Positions 42,377 to 50,268 of a stretch of DNA of 64,000 nucleotides are shown here, one piece after another. A program made the translations under genes and the position numbers. The stretch's first letter is position 1. Each line of letters opens with the position of its first letter. The stretch is taken from NCBI RefSeq assembly GCF_010974945.1, contig NZ_JAAIVB010000069.1, forward strand, positions 86,310 through 150,309. Direction: 5' to 3'. Origin of the DNA: Noviherbaspirillum galbum (lineage in GTDB: Bacteria > Pseudomonadota > Gammaproteobacteria > Burkholderiales > Burkholderiaceae_D). Under the pieces are notes generated by a model. It saw nothing but the letters and a program-made list of their open reading frames with translations. It had not been told where the DNA came from and did no database searches.

Positions 42377-42589
42377 CTATTCCTGCCTCTGGTGAAGCTG
42401 AAAACATTCCGTGTTATCAACCAGTTTGGCATTACGGAGCAGTTCTGTGTTGCTGTCCACGCGTTTAAGCACGTACAGGCCAACGTCGGTATCCGCATCC
42501 AAGAGAAGCCTCTCTACGCGGTAAGGCAAGCCGCCAAGTTGAATGTCCTCGACTAGGTCGCCCCTGCGATAGCGGTGTTGATGTCTCAT
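42377..42589 (-). CDS. Small conserved-looking protein
   Basis: 70 residues with an AAGGAAAA site before the ATG. A compact beta-rich sequence (GDLVEDIQLGGLPYRVERLLLDADTDVGLYVLKRV) suggests a small barrel or SH3-like fold. It converges with the GAF-EAL gene. Function unknown. Confidence 0.6.
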   Translation of the reverse strand: MRHQHRYRRGDLVEDIQLGGLPYRVERLLLDADTDVGLYVLKRVDSNTELLRNAKLVDNTECFQLHQRQE

Positions 42590-42659
42590 GGTTTTCCTTT
42601 ACCTTGGATTGGCTGTTTGCGGCAATGTGTTTTAGATGCCGCCTGCGCAATGCAGCTAT

Positions 42660-42763
42660 TATTCTCCCGCGAACTGAGCCAGCACAAGGGCTGCCATTAC
42701 ACGCTTCTCTTGACGATCAGGTCGACCGAGTGTGCCTTGCTGACCGCAGGTGCATTGCCCTAA
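42660..42763 (+). pseudogene. Decayed copy of the 3' end of the gene at 39798-40031
   Basis: The translation (QHKGCHYTLLLTIRSTECALLTAGALP) aligns with the C-terminus of the 77-residue protein (QHKSLHYASLLTITAAGRALLTERALP). The DNA match continues through the stop into the terminator. No matching 5' part is present, so this is a fragment left by duplication and deletion. Confidence 0.75.
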
Positions 42764-42770
42764 ACCACTC

Positions 42771-42804
42771 AACCCGTAAGACTTCTTGCCTTGCGGGGTT
42801 CTTT
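42771..42804 (+). terminator. Degenerate duplicated terminator
   Basis: AACCCGTAAG...CTTGCGGGGTT followed by CTTTT, a mutated copy of the terminator at 40039-40070, with a weaker stem and T-run. Confidence 0.6.
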
Positions 42805-42819
42805 TGGTCCGTATGCCAT

Positions 42820-43656
42820 TTACTTGGCTTCGCCCGCTCTGTCAATTACTGCTTGCTGCAAGTCGTTTGCTTTTCGAATAATATCGGCAGCGCGCTCTAG
42901 GGTCGCCTTATCAGCTTCAACGCCCGACATCATTGCGTTGAGCTCTTTCAAAAGTTCGTCTTCAAGCGCCCGCAGCACTTGGTCATAAACTGCAAAGCCA
43001 TGTTCCTTAAGATAGTTCTCGTAATGCGGAAGGACCTTTACCACAAGCGTTCGCACTTGTTCGGTATCCCCTAAGTCCTTTTGTCCAAGCCCACCCTTCA
43101 ATATCATCCATCTAATCGCGCCGTGCATTGCTACCGCGCGTATGGCGACGTAGACAGCCCAAGCCATTGGAGTCACGAAAGGTCGCGCCTTGTCCGCATC
43201 ACTGTGATCGAGTTTTGTTAAGTCAAGACCTGCGCCCATCATTTCGAACATTTTCCTCGCGTTTGGATCGCGTTCGGCGATTTGGGCAGCAGACTCGAAC
43301 TTGATGAGTGTCATGGCAGCGGCGAGCGAGCGCACGGGTCCGAGCACATTGAAGGCGTTCCAAAGTTGATCAATCGCTTCAAGGCGGCGCTTATCGATTG
43401 CTGCTTGTCTTGTTGCCAAGGCAGAGAGTGCTCCGCTTCGAAGCGCAGCTATCTCACCTTCCTTTTCACGAATTCTGGCCTTCAACTTCTCCTCACTGTC
43501 TCGAATCTCCGCTCGCACCTTTTCGAGCTTCAGGTCGAATTCATGCTGAATCGTTTTCGTCAATCGCGCACTTATCCACTCGCGGGAAAGCCATGCGGCT
43601 GCGGCAAGTAGCCCTGCTGTAGTGACGCTAGAAAACCACCAGTAATTTTCAGTCAT
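42820..43656 (-). CDS. Membrane-anchored coiled-coil protein
   Basis: 278 residues: one N-terminal membrane helix (about 10-30), a long charged coiled coil (about 40-100), and a helical C-terminal domain. No known catalytic motif. It is lower in GC than its neighbours and stands alone between the recombinase and the decayed fragment, so recent acquisition is possible. Similar layouts occur in phage-defence and envelope proteins, but no assignment is possible. Confidence 0.65.
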   Translation of the reverse strand: MTENYWWFSSVTTAGLLAAAAWLSREWISARLTKTIQHEFDLKLEKVRAEIRDSEEKLKARIREKEGEIAALRSGALSALATRQAAIDKRRLEAIDQLWNAFNVLGPVRSLAAAMTLIKFESAAQIAERDPNARKMFEMMGAGLDLTKLDHSDADKARPFVTPMAWAVYVAIRAVAMHGAIRWMILKGGLGQKDLGDTEQVRTLVVKVLPHYENYLKEHGFAVYDQVLRALEDELLKELNAMMSGVEADKATLERAADIIRKANDLQQAVIDRAGEAK

Positions 43657-43787
43657 TTCAAAAACGCCTTTAAATTGATCAGCATGAACCGCGCCGATTT
43701 AAGATTTGTTTCCTGAGCGCCGTCTGCATATGCTGGCGAGGTCTGCGGGGTACATATCTTTTTCTCTGCATATCGCCTGTTACGAAT

Positions 43788-44894
43788 TTAGATTGGTACT
43801 TCCTTGTCAGGCGAAGCGCCCCTTCGTTGTGCTTTCCTGCGCTGCTTTTCCAACGCCGTCGTATAGGTCTCCAGCGCACGCTGTGTACGATGCCCCAACT
43901 GCGCCGTGACATCCGCAGGCGCCGTGCCTGCCGCCAGCTGCGACACCGCATAGGTATTGCGCAGGGTGCGCCCTCCGCGCCGCGGCACCTCCAGCCCAGC
44001 GGCGGCATACGTCTCGCGCGTCTTGCGGTAGATCCAGGTCTTGTCTAGCCGGGTGCCGCGCCAGGTCGGAAAAAGCAGCATGCCGCGAACGGGCAGCGTC
44101 TTGCGCTCGGCAATCCAGTCCAGCACGATCGCCGCCGCCGGCGGGCGCAAGAGCGTCGTGTGCCAGATGACGGTGCCGCCAGCGGAGGCTGGGGACACTT
44201 CGACCGGCACGCACCCATCCTTGTCGCGCCGATCGACCTGCACATTGGCGGTGTACAGGCCCATGACTTCGGAGACCTTCAGCCCGGCGCCCAGCATCAT
44301 TGCCTGGACTGCCCGGTCGCGCCGCACTTCCCAGCCGGCCATCGGGTCGTCGGGATTGGTCGCCACGAAGGGCAAGGCATCGAGAAAAGCCTGCTGCTGC
44401 TCCGCGGTCAACGTCACGGTGTCTTCATTGCGCCCGCGCAGCTGGGTGGAGTCGGCCATGTCGAAGTTCGCGCCCAGGGCGGGATTCGGGACGATCTGCA
44501 GGTGCTTGTAGATGCGCTCGAGCATGGTCACGTACTGGCGCCGGATGGTGGCGGACTGAATCAGGCGGTTGCCGTCGGGTCCGCGCTCCTCAAGAAAGGC
44601 CTCGATGCCGTCCTTGGTCAGCATCCAGAACGGCGCATCGGTTTCCTTGCACCAGCGCATGAAGCGCTGCCACATGTGGCAATAGACCTTGGCGCTGGAG
44701 GCGCGCAGGGGATACGCGCCCTTGGGCTTGTCTCGCGCGACAGGGTCGCTCTGTTTGGGCCGGCGCTGCGAGAGCTCGACGAACGCCATGGAAGTCACGA
44801 ACGCCTCGAACGCCGTGACCGGGTCTGCCTTCCACACGTCGGGCACATCGAACAAGTCGCCGGTGCGCAAATGTTTAGTTGCCTGCCGTTGCAT
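43788..44894 (-). CDS. Tyrosine recombinase with altered first arginine
   Basis: 368 residues. An N-terminal SAM-like DNA-binding domain (about 25-135) precedes the catalytic domain. The box-I segment reads GAGLKVSEVMGL with Lys206 where the first catalytic Arg is expected; the box-II segment is RTLRNTYAV (Arg312 present, the usual His replaced), followed by LGH (His335) and the nucleophile candidate Tyr344. It could still work as a plasmid multimer resolvase or may be catalytically weakened. An array of palindromes lies 140 bp upstream. Confidence 0.85.
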   Translation of the reverse strand: MQRQATKHLRTGDLFDVPDVWKADPVTAFEAFVTSMAFVELSQRRPKQSDPVARDKPKGAYPLRASSAKVYCHMWQRFMRWCKETDAPFWMLTKDGIEAFLEERGPDGNRLIQSATIRRQYVTMLERIYKHLQIVPNPALGANFDMADSTQLRGRNEDTVTLTAEQQQAFLDALPFVATNPDDPMAGWEVRRDRAVQAMMLGAGLKVSEVMGLYTANVQVDRRDKDGCVPVEVSPASAGGTVIWHTTLLRPPAAAIVLDWIAERKTLPVRGMLLFPTWRGTRLDKTWIYRKTRETYAAAGLEVPRRGGRTLRNTYAVSQLAAGTAPADVTAQLGHRTQRALETYTTALEKQRRKAQRRGASPDKEVPI

Positions 44895-45034
44895 CCTCCC
44901 CTCCCTTCTTCACCTCGTCATCGTGTCAACCTGCTATCTACTAATATACCGGAAACCGCACAAACCGCCTATCCCGGCGCGACCCGCTCCTGCCTTGCCG
45001 ACCTCGGGCGAAGTCCGACCGGTCTCGCCCCTTG
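44895..45034. other. Intergenic spacer before the palindrome array
   Basis: 140 bp between the recombinase start and the array. A TACTAATATACC stretch near 44939 may contain a -10 element. Nothing else seen. Confidence 0.3.
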
Positions 45035-45117
45035 CCTTTGAAAAGGATTCGCCTTTTTAAAAGGATGAGCCTGGTATAAGGGTGAGCCTTTTATAAAAGG
45101 AAGGCCCTTTTCAACGG
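45035..45117. repeat. Array of five palindromic repeats with 17-18 bp period
   Basis: Five units start at 45035, 45052, 45070, 45087 and 45105. The best are CCTTTTATAAAAGG and CCTTTTTAAAAGG; the third and fifth are degenerate. Spacers are 4-5 bp. The period is about 1.7 helical turns. It lies between the recombinase (leftward) and the 586-residue gene (rightward), so it could be an operator, a partition centromere or a resolution site. Confidence 0.85.
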
Positions 45118-45248
45118 CGCGGTTCGGCAGGAAGGGAGTCCGGAGAGAGGCTGTGGGAAGGGGGTGTCATGGCTTGTTTATTAGTTGATTCAGGGCGTGG
45201 TGCTATACTGGGCGGCGAATTTGCACGCCCTTCTTCATTCGCCACCCC

Positions 45249-47009
45249 ATGCCGATTGAGTCCTCGCCCCTTGCCGACGACGTCGCCCTGCCGCTCGATG
45301 CACAGGGCCGGCTGTGGTTGCCGCCGCTTCGGGTGCGGGGTTCGGCGTCGGGGCTAAGCGGTGCGCACTACACGGTCGAGATGGACTTGCCGTCCGAAGC
45401 GGTCGACGTCTCGGGTGTGGCGCTGCTCGACCCGCTGACGGTGAGGCTCACGTTTGTAGACGGGCGCGCGCTGGATCTGCTGTGGGTGTCAACGCTGGAG
45501 CGCACCTCGCGCCGTGCGCCGGACGTGCCGCGCCTCACCCTGGTGGTGGGCGACGACATCGGCACCGTGCCGCCCGTGATGCTGCGCGCGCGGCTGCCGG
45601 ACCTCCTACCGCAGGGCTGCTGGATCGGCCACTGGCAGCAAGCGCAGCTGCTGCGCCAGGCTGAAGAGTCTGCACTTGAACAGGCGCGATTCTGGCTGGA
45701 CTGGGATGACGGAGAAACCTCGACCGCGGATCCCGCGCGGCGCGACCGGCTGCTGCAGCGGGAAATCCTCGCCATCCTCGATCGCCAGCGCACCCTCAGC
45801 ACGCCGGACGGCCAGCTGCTGCGCGTGACCGGAGTCGCCCTTTTTCCGCTTGGGGTGGCGAGCGAGGCACCGGGCATCCTCGTGCACCATGACCTGCCGC
45901 GACCGGTGCTGCTGGTTTCAACCATCTGCGGCCGTGCGCTCGATGTTCCCGCCAGCGTCGCCGGCGGCGCAGCGGTACTGGAAATGGACCTGTCCGACCA
46001 TGCCGGTTTCCTGCATCGCGAACTGCTCGCGCACCTAGTCACCCAGTCTACCTCCGCGAAACGCTGGGCCGCCGGCGGCGCCGATCTTGCCCTGCCGCTG
46101 GAAAATACCGCTTCACGCCACCCGGTTCGAGAAGCACTGGCTGAAGACGCCCTGTTGCAGGTCACCGACCTGGTCAAGCGCTATCTGGATGGCATTGCGC
46201 GACTGGATGACAGTGCCGGCCGCGCCGACGATGGCCATGCAACCGATGCAGTGCTTGAGGCAATCCGGCACGCCGCGGCAGGATTGCGCCTGCACGGCTT
46301 CCCGGGCGCGGACAACCCTGCGCTGTATCGCGCCGACGACGCGGTGCTGCGCCGGCTCGTCCGCCTGCGCGCCGCGGCCGACAGCCAGGACGTCGCTGCG
46401 CTGCGCAACACGCTCGAGGCCATCATCGACGATGCGGCGGTCGAAGCAAACACGTGGCATACCGTCTACCTGATGGCAATGAAGGCATGGAAAATCGAAC
46501 CGGAAGGCGAGCTCGCCGAAGCGGTCCGATACTGGCGCGACCGGGTGCGCACGAGCATTCGCGCCCAGGAGCCGTATTACCTGCGAGACGCGTCGTTCGA
46601 TCCGCTGCTCGGTACGGTGTTTCCGGAATTGTCCTTGCAACTGGACCATCCCTTCGGCAAGAGGCCGGCTGCCGCCAGTCCGGCAGCGGATGACGCGCCA
46701 CAACGCCGGGCCAAGCGCCGCGCCTTGCCGGCGTCTACCGTCGGCGCCGACCAGGAGGCCGATCTCGCGTGGCGTCACCCGCTTCAAATTCGGCGCGATA
46801 TCGCCAAGACGCTGCGCGCGCGCCTGATCCTGCGCGGCGAGGCAGGACCGGTGCGGCAGATCGTGGAAGAGCTGATCGATATGGCGGAAGACATCGCGCC
46901 ATGGCAGTTCGCACTGGCCCAGCGCGCGCAGTCGGGACTGGGAAAATCGGCAGTGCTGCGTCTGCTGCACGAGCAGGGCCTGATCGCGCCGCCGTCGGCG
47001 CAAGCTTGA
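45249..47009 (+). CDS. Large unknown protein behind the palindrome array
   Basis: 586 residues, no signal peptide or membrane helix. The N-terminal 270 residues are beta-rich, with many Leu-Pro and Asp-rich turns; the C-terminal 300 are helical. A basic segment (PQRRAKRRALP) separates the final helical domain. A TATACT -10 lies about 40 bp upstream (45203-45208). There is no ribosome site before the ATG. I do not recognise the family. Its place next to the array makes a DNA-binding or partition-related role possible. Confidence 0.7.
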   Translation: MPIESSPLADDVALPLDAQGRLWLPPLRVRGSASGLSGAHYTVEMDLPSEAVDVSGVALLDPLTVRLTFVDGRALDLLWVSTLERTSRRAPDVPRLTLVVGDDIGTVPPVMLRARLPDLLPQGCWIGHWQQAQLLRQAEESALEQARFWLDWDDGETSTADPARRDRLLQREILAILDRQRTLSTPDGQLLRVTGVALFPLGVASEAPGILVHHDLPRPVLLVSTICGRALDVPASVAGGAAVLEMDLSDHAGFLHRELLAHLVTQSTSAKRWAAGGADLALPLENTASRHPVREALAEDALLQVTDLVKRYLDGIARLDDSAGRADDGHATDAVLEAIRHAAAGLRLHGFPGADNPALYRADDAVLRRLVRLRAAADSQDVAALRNTLEAIIDDAAVEANTWHTVYLMAMKAWKIEPEGELAEAVRYWRDRVRTSIRAQEPYYLRDASFDPLLGTVFPELSLQLDHPFGKRPAAASPAADDAPQRRAKRRALPASTVGADQEADLAWRHPLQIRRDIAKTLRARLILRGEAGPVRQIVEELIDMAEDIAPWQFALAQRAQSGLGKSAVLRLLHEQGLIAPPSAQA

Positions 47010-47010
47010 C

Positions 47011-47994
47011 CTACTCGCCGGCGTAAAGCGCCCGCACCGCTGCCTCGATGTAGTCGGGCACCTTCTTGCGGGAGGACGGCAACGTGATGGCCACCGTCAT
47101 GACGACGTCGCCGCGGTTTCCGTGCTGGTCGCGCAGGCCCGCGCCAGCCAGGCGGATCTTGCGGCCGCTGTTGGTGCGCGCCGGCACATCCACGTCGATG
47201 ACGCGCCCAAGCGGCAATGCCACTTTCACGGTGCCGCCGAACATGGCGACAGAGAACGGTACCTTGAGCGAGCCGGTGATGTTCAGCCCGGAAAACTTCC
47301 ATCCGCCCTCGGCCTTCAATTTGATGGTGATGTGGAGATCGCCGGGATGGCCACCATATCGACTTGGCTTGCCCAGCCGCCGCGCAACGATTTCGGATCC
47401 GTCGATCACCCCGGCCGGCACACGGATCGCCATCAGGTCCTCGTAGTGGATCTTGCCATCGCCGTCGCAGTTGGCGCAGTCCACGAATACCGACCCCTGC
47501 CCGCTGCACCGGGGGCAATGGCTGTAGCCGGAATAGCCACGTCCATGGCACTTTGAGCACCAACTTCTGGTCGTGCCTTGCCCATCGCAGGAAGAACACG
47601 CTTCGGCGTACTTGCGCGGGTATTCCACCCGGCATCCCTCTGCCGCCTGCTGGGCGGTGATGGTCACTTTCCACTTTGCGTCGGCGCCGGCCGGCCGGTG
47701 GTCGCGCCAGTCGCGCTCGGGGCGCTCGGCGCGATGGGATCGTCGCATGTCCTCGAAAGGATCGACCGGCTGGCGCTCGAGGTCGTAGATGGCCCGCGCG
47801 TTGGGGTCGCCAAGTACCGCATACGCCCGTTGCAGCTTCTTGAATTCCGCCTCGGCAAACGCCTTGTTCTCGCTACCCGAGTGCCGGTCAGGATGCCATT
47901 TCATGGCCAGGCGCCGATACGCCTGCAGGATGTCCTGCGCGGAAGCGGTTTCGGCGATGCCCATCGTCGCGTAGTGGTCCAGACTCACGCTCAT
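47011..47994 (-). CDS. DnaJ-like co-chaperone
   Basis: About 327 residues. The J domain is complete with HPD at 34-36. No Gly/Phe region follows; instead there is a charged linker. Four CxxCxGxG-type zinc motifs (CSSCDGQG, CSKCHGRG, CPRCSGQG, CANCDGDG) and the two C-terminal substrate-binding barrels are present. The ATG at 47994 is only two bases from AGGGGA; a GTG at 47988 has ideal spacing and may be the true start. DnaJ proteins assist plasmid initiators in other systems, so a replication role is possible. Confidence 0.9.
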   Translation of the reverse strand: MSVSLDHYATMGIAETASAQDILQAYRRLAMKWHPDRHSGSENKAFAEAEFKKLQRAYAVLGDPNARAIYDLERQPVDPFEDMRRSHRAERPERDWRDHRPAGADAKWKVTITAQQAAEGCRVEYPRKYAEACSSCDGQGTTRSWCSKCHGRGYSGYSHCPRCSGQGSVFVDCANCDGDGKIHYEDLMAIRVPAGVIDGSEIVARRLGKPSRYGGHPGDLHITIKLKAEGGWKFSGLNITGSLKVPFSVAMFGGTVKVALPLGRVIDVDVPARTNSGRKIRLAGAGLRDQHGNRGDVVMTVAITLPSSRKKVPDYIEAAVRALYAGE

Positions 47995-48115
47995 TCCCCT
48001 GCTTTGAAAGAATTGCTGCCATGCGTATCGCCGTTGCGCCCTATCGGTGCGGCAAGCGCCTGCGGCAGACAGAATAGCACTAGAATGTTGAAAAACTTCA
48101 ACCGCACCTATCACC

Positions 48116-48586
48116 ATGACACGCCAGCCCCGACGCCGGTTGCTTCAAGTCGCCCTGTTTGCCGCCTTCGGCGTTCCAGCCTGGACGAACGCTGCGACAG
48201 TGCCCGTGCCCATTGTCGTCGACACGCGGGGAGTGACCGATGTGCGCGATCTTGCAGCCCGTATTCGAAAAGCCGCCGGCAATCGATTGCCCGCAACTCT
48301 TCCGGACCAGGCGTTCTACACGGCGTTCGCCACCGCTTTTGTCAGCCATGCCCATGAGGCGGCCGACATGGGTGCGAAAGTCCCGGCATGGATTCTGGAC
48401 GCGCTTCCAAGGCGCAAGGTCGCGGCGCTAGCGCCCGGGCCGGTGCTCATCTGGATAGGAAGGCTTCTCTTCGCGCTGGTGCTAGAGGACCTGTACCGGG
48501 CCGTTGTCGGCTCCATGGGCCTGATGCAAAACGACCTGGTGCGGGCTGTCCAGAACCTCGCGGAAAAAACGAAGACCGCCGCCTAG
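48116..48586 (+). CDS. Exported protein of unknown function
   Basis: 156 residues with an N-terminal signal (RQPRRRLLQVALFAAFG, arginine-rich) and a second hydrophobic segment near residues 107-125. No ribosome site is visible. It diverges from dnaJ. Family not recognised. Confidence 0.6.
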   Translation: MTRQPRRRLLQVALFAAFGVPAWTNAATVPVPIVVDTRGVTDVRDLAARIRKAAGNRLPATLPDQAFYTAFATAFVSHAHEAADMGAKVPAWILDALPRRKVAALAPGPVLIWIGRLLFALVLEDLYRAVVGSMGLMQNDLVRAVQNLAEKTKTAA

Positions 48587-48596
48587 CAGCAGTCAA

Positions 48597-48842
48597 TCAC
48601 TCGATTGCCAGTCCAGCCGGATCGTCCAGCATGGCCACCCGGCGCCGGCGCGGGGTCAGCGTCGCCGCCTGCACGTGCCGCACTTCGCGCGCCCAGTTGT
48701 CTCCCAGCCGCAGCAGGATCTCGACCTTGACATCGGCGAGACCATGCTCCAAAACGACGGCCGGAAAGAGTTGTAGGTCGTGGTCTGAATCTCCGCCGCG
48801 CCAGATGGCCTTGTCGCCGGCTTTCCAATCGTGTTGTCTCAT
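48597..48842 (-). CDS. Small unknown protein upstream-coupled to nothing obvious
   Basis: 81 residues, starting MRQHDWKAGDKAIWRGGD; the WKAGDKAIWR pattern suggests a small beta-barrel (SH3-like) domain. It follows the PilT-like gene by 20 bp on the same strand, so it is probably cotranscribed with it. A GGAGCCGGGA sequence precedes the ATG. Confidence 0.6.
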   Translation of the reverse strand: MRQHDWKAGDKAIWRGGDSDHDLQLFPAVVLEHGLADVKVEILLRLGDNWAREVRHVQAATLTPRRRRVAMLDDPAGLAIE

Positions 48843-48862
48843 TCCCGGCTCCTCATTGTCGG

Positions 48863-49990
48863 TCAGCGGCGCATGATTTCGGCACGGATCTTTTCCTTGT
48901 CCGTGCTGACCGCCAGCGCATGCTGTGGGCTGATCTTGCGCTCCATCATGAGTTTGATTAAGACGCTATTCATCGTGTTGCAACCGCCTTGCACTTGGGC
49001 GGAATCGAGCAACGTCCGGATTTTGCCGAACTCTTGACGGGAAATCGCCTGCGCCACGCTGGCGTTGGTCGTGATCGTCTCATTGGCCAAGTGGTAGAAC
49101 TTGCCGCCCATATCCGGAACCAGCGCCTGGTAGATCACGCCGCGCAGCGCCTGCGCCAGTGATTCAGACTGCATGACGCTGCCGCCCAACAAACGCGACA
49201 TCTTGGCCAGGCCTTGTTCGGGGCTTTTCGCGTGCAGCGACGCAAAAACGAGCGGACCCGATTCAGCCAGCGCCAGCGCCTCGCGCGCGGTATCCTCGTC
49301 GCGAATTTCACCGATCATGACCACGTCCGCTTTTTCGCGCAGCGCATCCATGGCGCCAACATAGAAGCTGGCGCAGTCCGATGTCAGCCCGACCTCGCGC
49401 TGGGTGACCAAACACTTGCGCGACGCAATCTCCGTCTCGATCGGATCCTCGATGGTCAGAATGTGGCCGCTACGCTCGGAGTTGATGCGATCGAGCAGCG
49501 AAGCCAGCGTCGTGGATTTGCCCTGCCCGGTGTCGCCGATCACCAGCACCAGGCCGCGGTCCAGTGTTGCGAATTGCTGTGCGTGGATCGTCAGTCCCAG
49601 TTCGGCCAACGGCAGCGGCCGGCTCGGAAAGCGCCGGATCACGGCGCCGCGGTGCTTGCGGTTGTTGAAGGTGAAGCAGTTGGCGCGGATACGAGCCGCG
49701 TTCAAGTTACGCGAGCGATCGAATGCGCGCTCGGTGATGATGGTGCGCCAGTTCGGCTCCAGAATATCGAACAAGCTCTCGATCTCTTCGCGGGTGACTT
49801 CCGCGTCGGATACCGCGAAGATTCCCAGCGGCCGCTTGATCATGAGCGGCTTGTCTTCGTAAATGAAAATGTCGGAGAAAGGAATGTTGAGTGCGACCAG
49901 CTGCACGATCCGGTGCGCCAGTCCCTGCGTATCGTCATAGCCGATCAACTCGTTATCCGGGACCAGCTCGATAGATTGTTGCGTGCTCAT
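48863..49990 (-). CDS. PilT/DotB-like secretion ATPase
   Basis: 375 residues. Walker A is at 152-160 (GDTGQGKST), then an Asp box (TIEDPIETE), Walker B (VVMIGEIRDEDTA) and the histidine box (FASLHAKS). PilT powers type IV pilus retraction and DotB drives type IVB secretion. It lacks the zinc motifs of the GspE-like ATPase at 16.3 kb. It is 31 kb from the transfer operon but has the same promoter type, which argues for a role in transfer. An AAGGGC site precedes the ATG. Confidence 0.92.
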   Translation of the reverse strand: MSTQQSIELVPDNELIGYDDTQGLAHRIVQLVALNIPFSDIFIYEDKPLMIKRPLGIFAVSDAEVTREEIESLFDILEPNWRTIITERAFDRSRNLNAARIRANCFTFNNRKHRGAVIRRFPSRPLPLAELGLTIHAQQFATLDRGLVLVIGDTGQGKSTTLASLLDRINSERSGHILTIEDPIETEIASRKCLVTQREVGLTSDCASFYVGAMDALREKADVVMIGEIRDEDTAREALALAESGPLVFASLHAKSPEQGLAKMSRLLGGSVMQSESLAQALRGVIYQALVPDMGGKFYHLANETITTNASVAQAISRQEFGKIRTLLDSAQVQGGCNTMNSVLIKLMMERKISPQHALAVSTDKEKIRAEIMRR

Positions 49991-50018
49991 GTATGCCCTT
50001 CATTGAAGATTTTCAACG

Positions 50019-50051
50019 AGCATAGGACAAAACGCGGTTTTGAAATAATGT
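50019..50051 (-). promoter_or_regulatory. ATTATTTC-family promoter of the PilT-like gene
   Basis: Leftward: CATTATTTCAA, 15 nt, TATGCT (50019-50024), about 29 bp before the ATG. Confidence 0.66.
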
Positions 50052-50164
50052 TTTTTGCCCGTTTCGTGCCGTTTGTCCCGGCCGGTGCGCCGTTGGTCGG
50101 CGTCATGCGTAACAAAGGGAGACGGGGATTGTTCCGGATGCGGGAGCTTTGCTATTCTTTGCCC

Positions 50165-50257
50165 GTGCCACCAAGGCGAACCTCCTCTTTCCCTGCCTTG
50201 GTGTCGCTCCCAGATAACAATTTTCACCCCCGGCTGCTAACGCTGGGGGTTTTTTCT
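50165..50257 (+). ncRNA. Candidate small RNA with CU-rich loop
   Basis: A possible promoter (TTGTTC at 50129-50134, 18 nt, TATTCT at 50153-50158) is followed by a hairpin with a perfect 9-bp stem (CACCAAGGC/GCCTTGGTG) whose 17-nt loop contains CCTCCTCTTTCCC. A second 9-bp hairpin with six T (50226-50256) ends it. No ORF fits. The CCTCC loop can pair with Shine-Dalgarno sequences. It lies just downstream of the rep gene, convergent to it. Confidence 0.5.
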
Positions 50258-50268
50258 TCTAGGGATGA

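Noticed and set aside
45035..45117. CRISPR array
   Set aside because: Units are short palindromes with 4-5 bp spacers; there are no unique spacers of CRISPR length and no adjacent cas genes.
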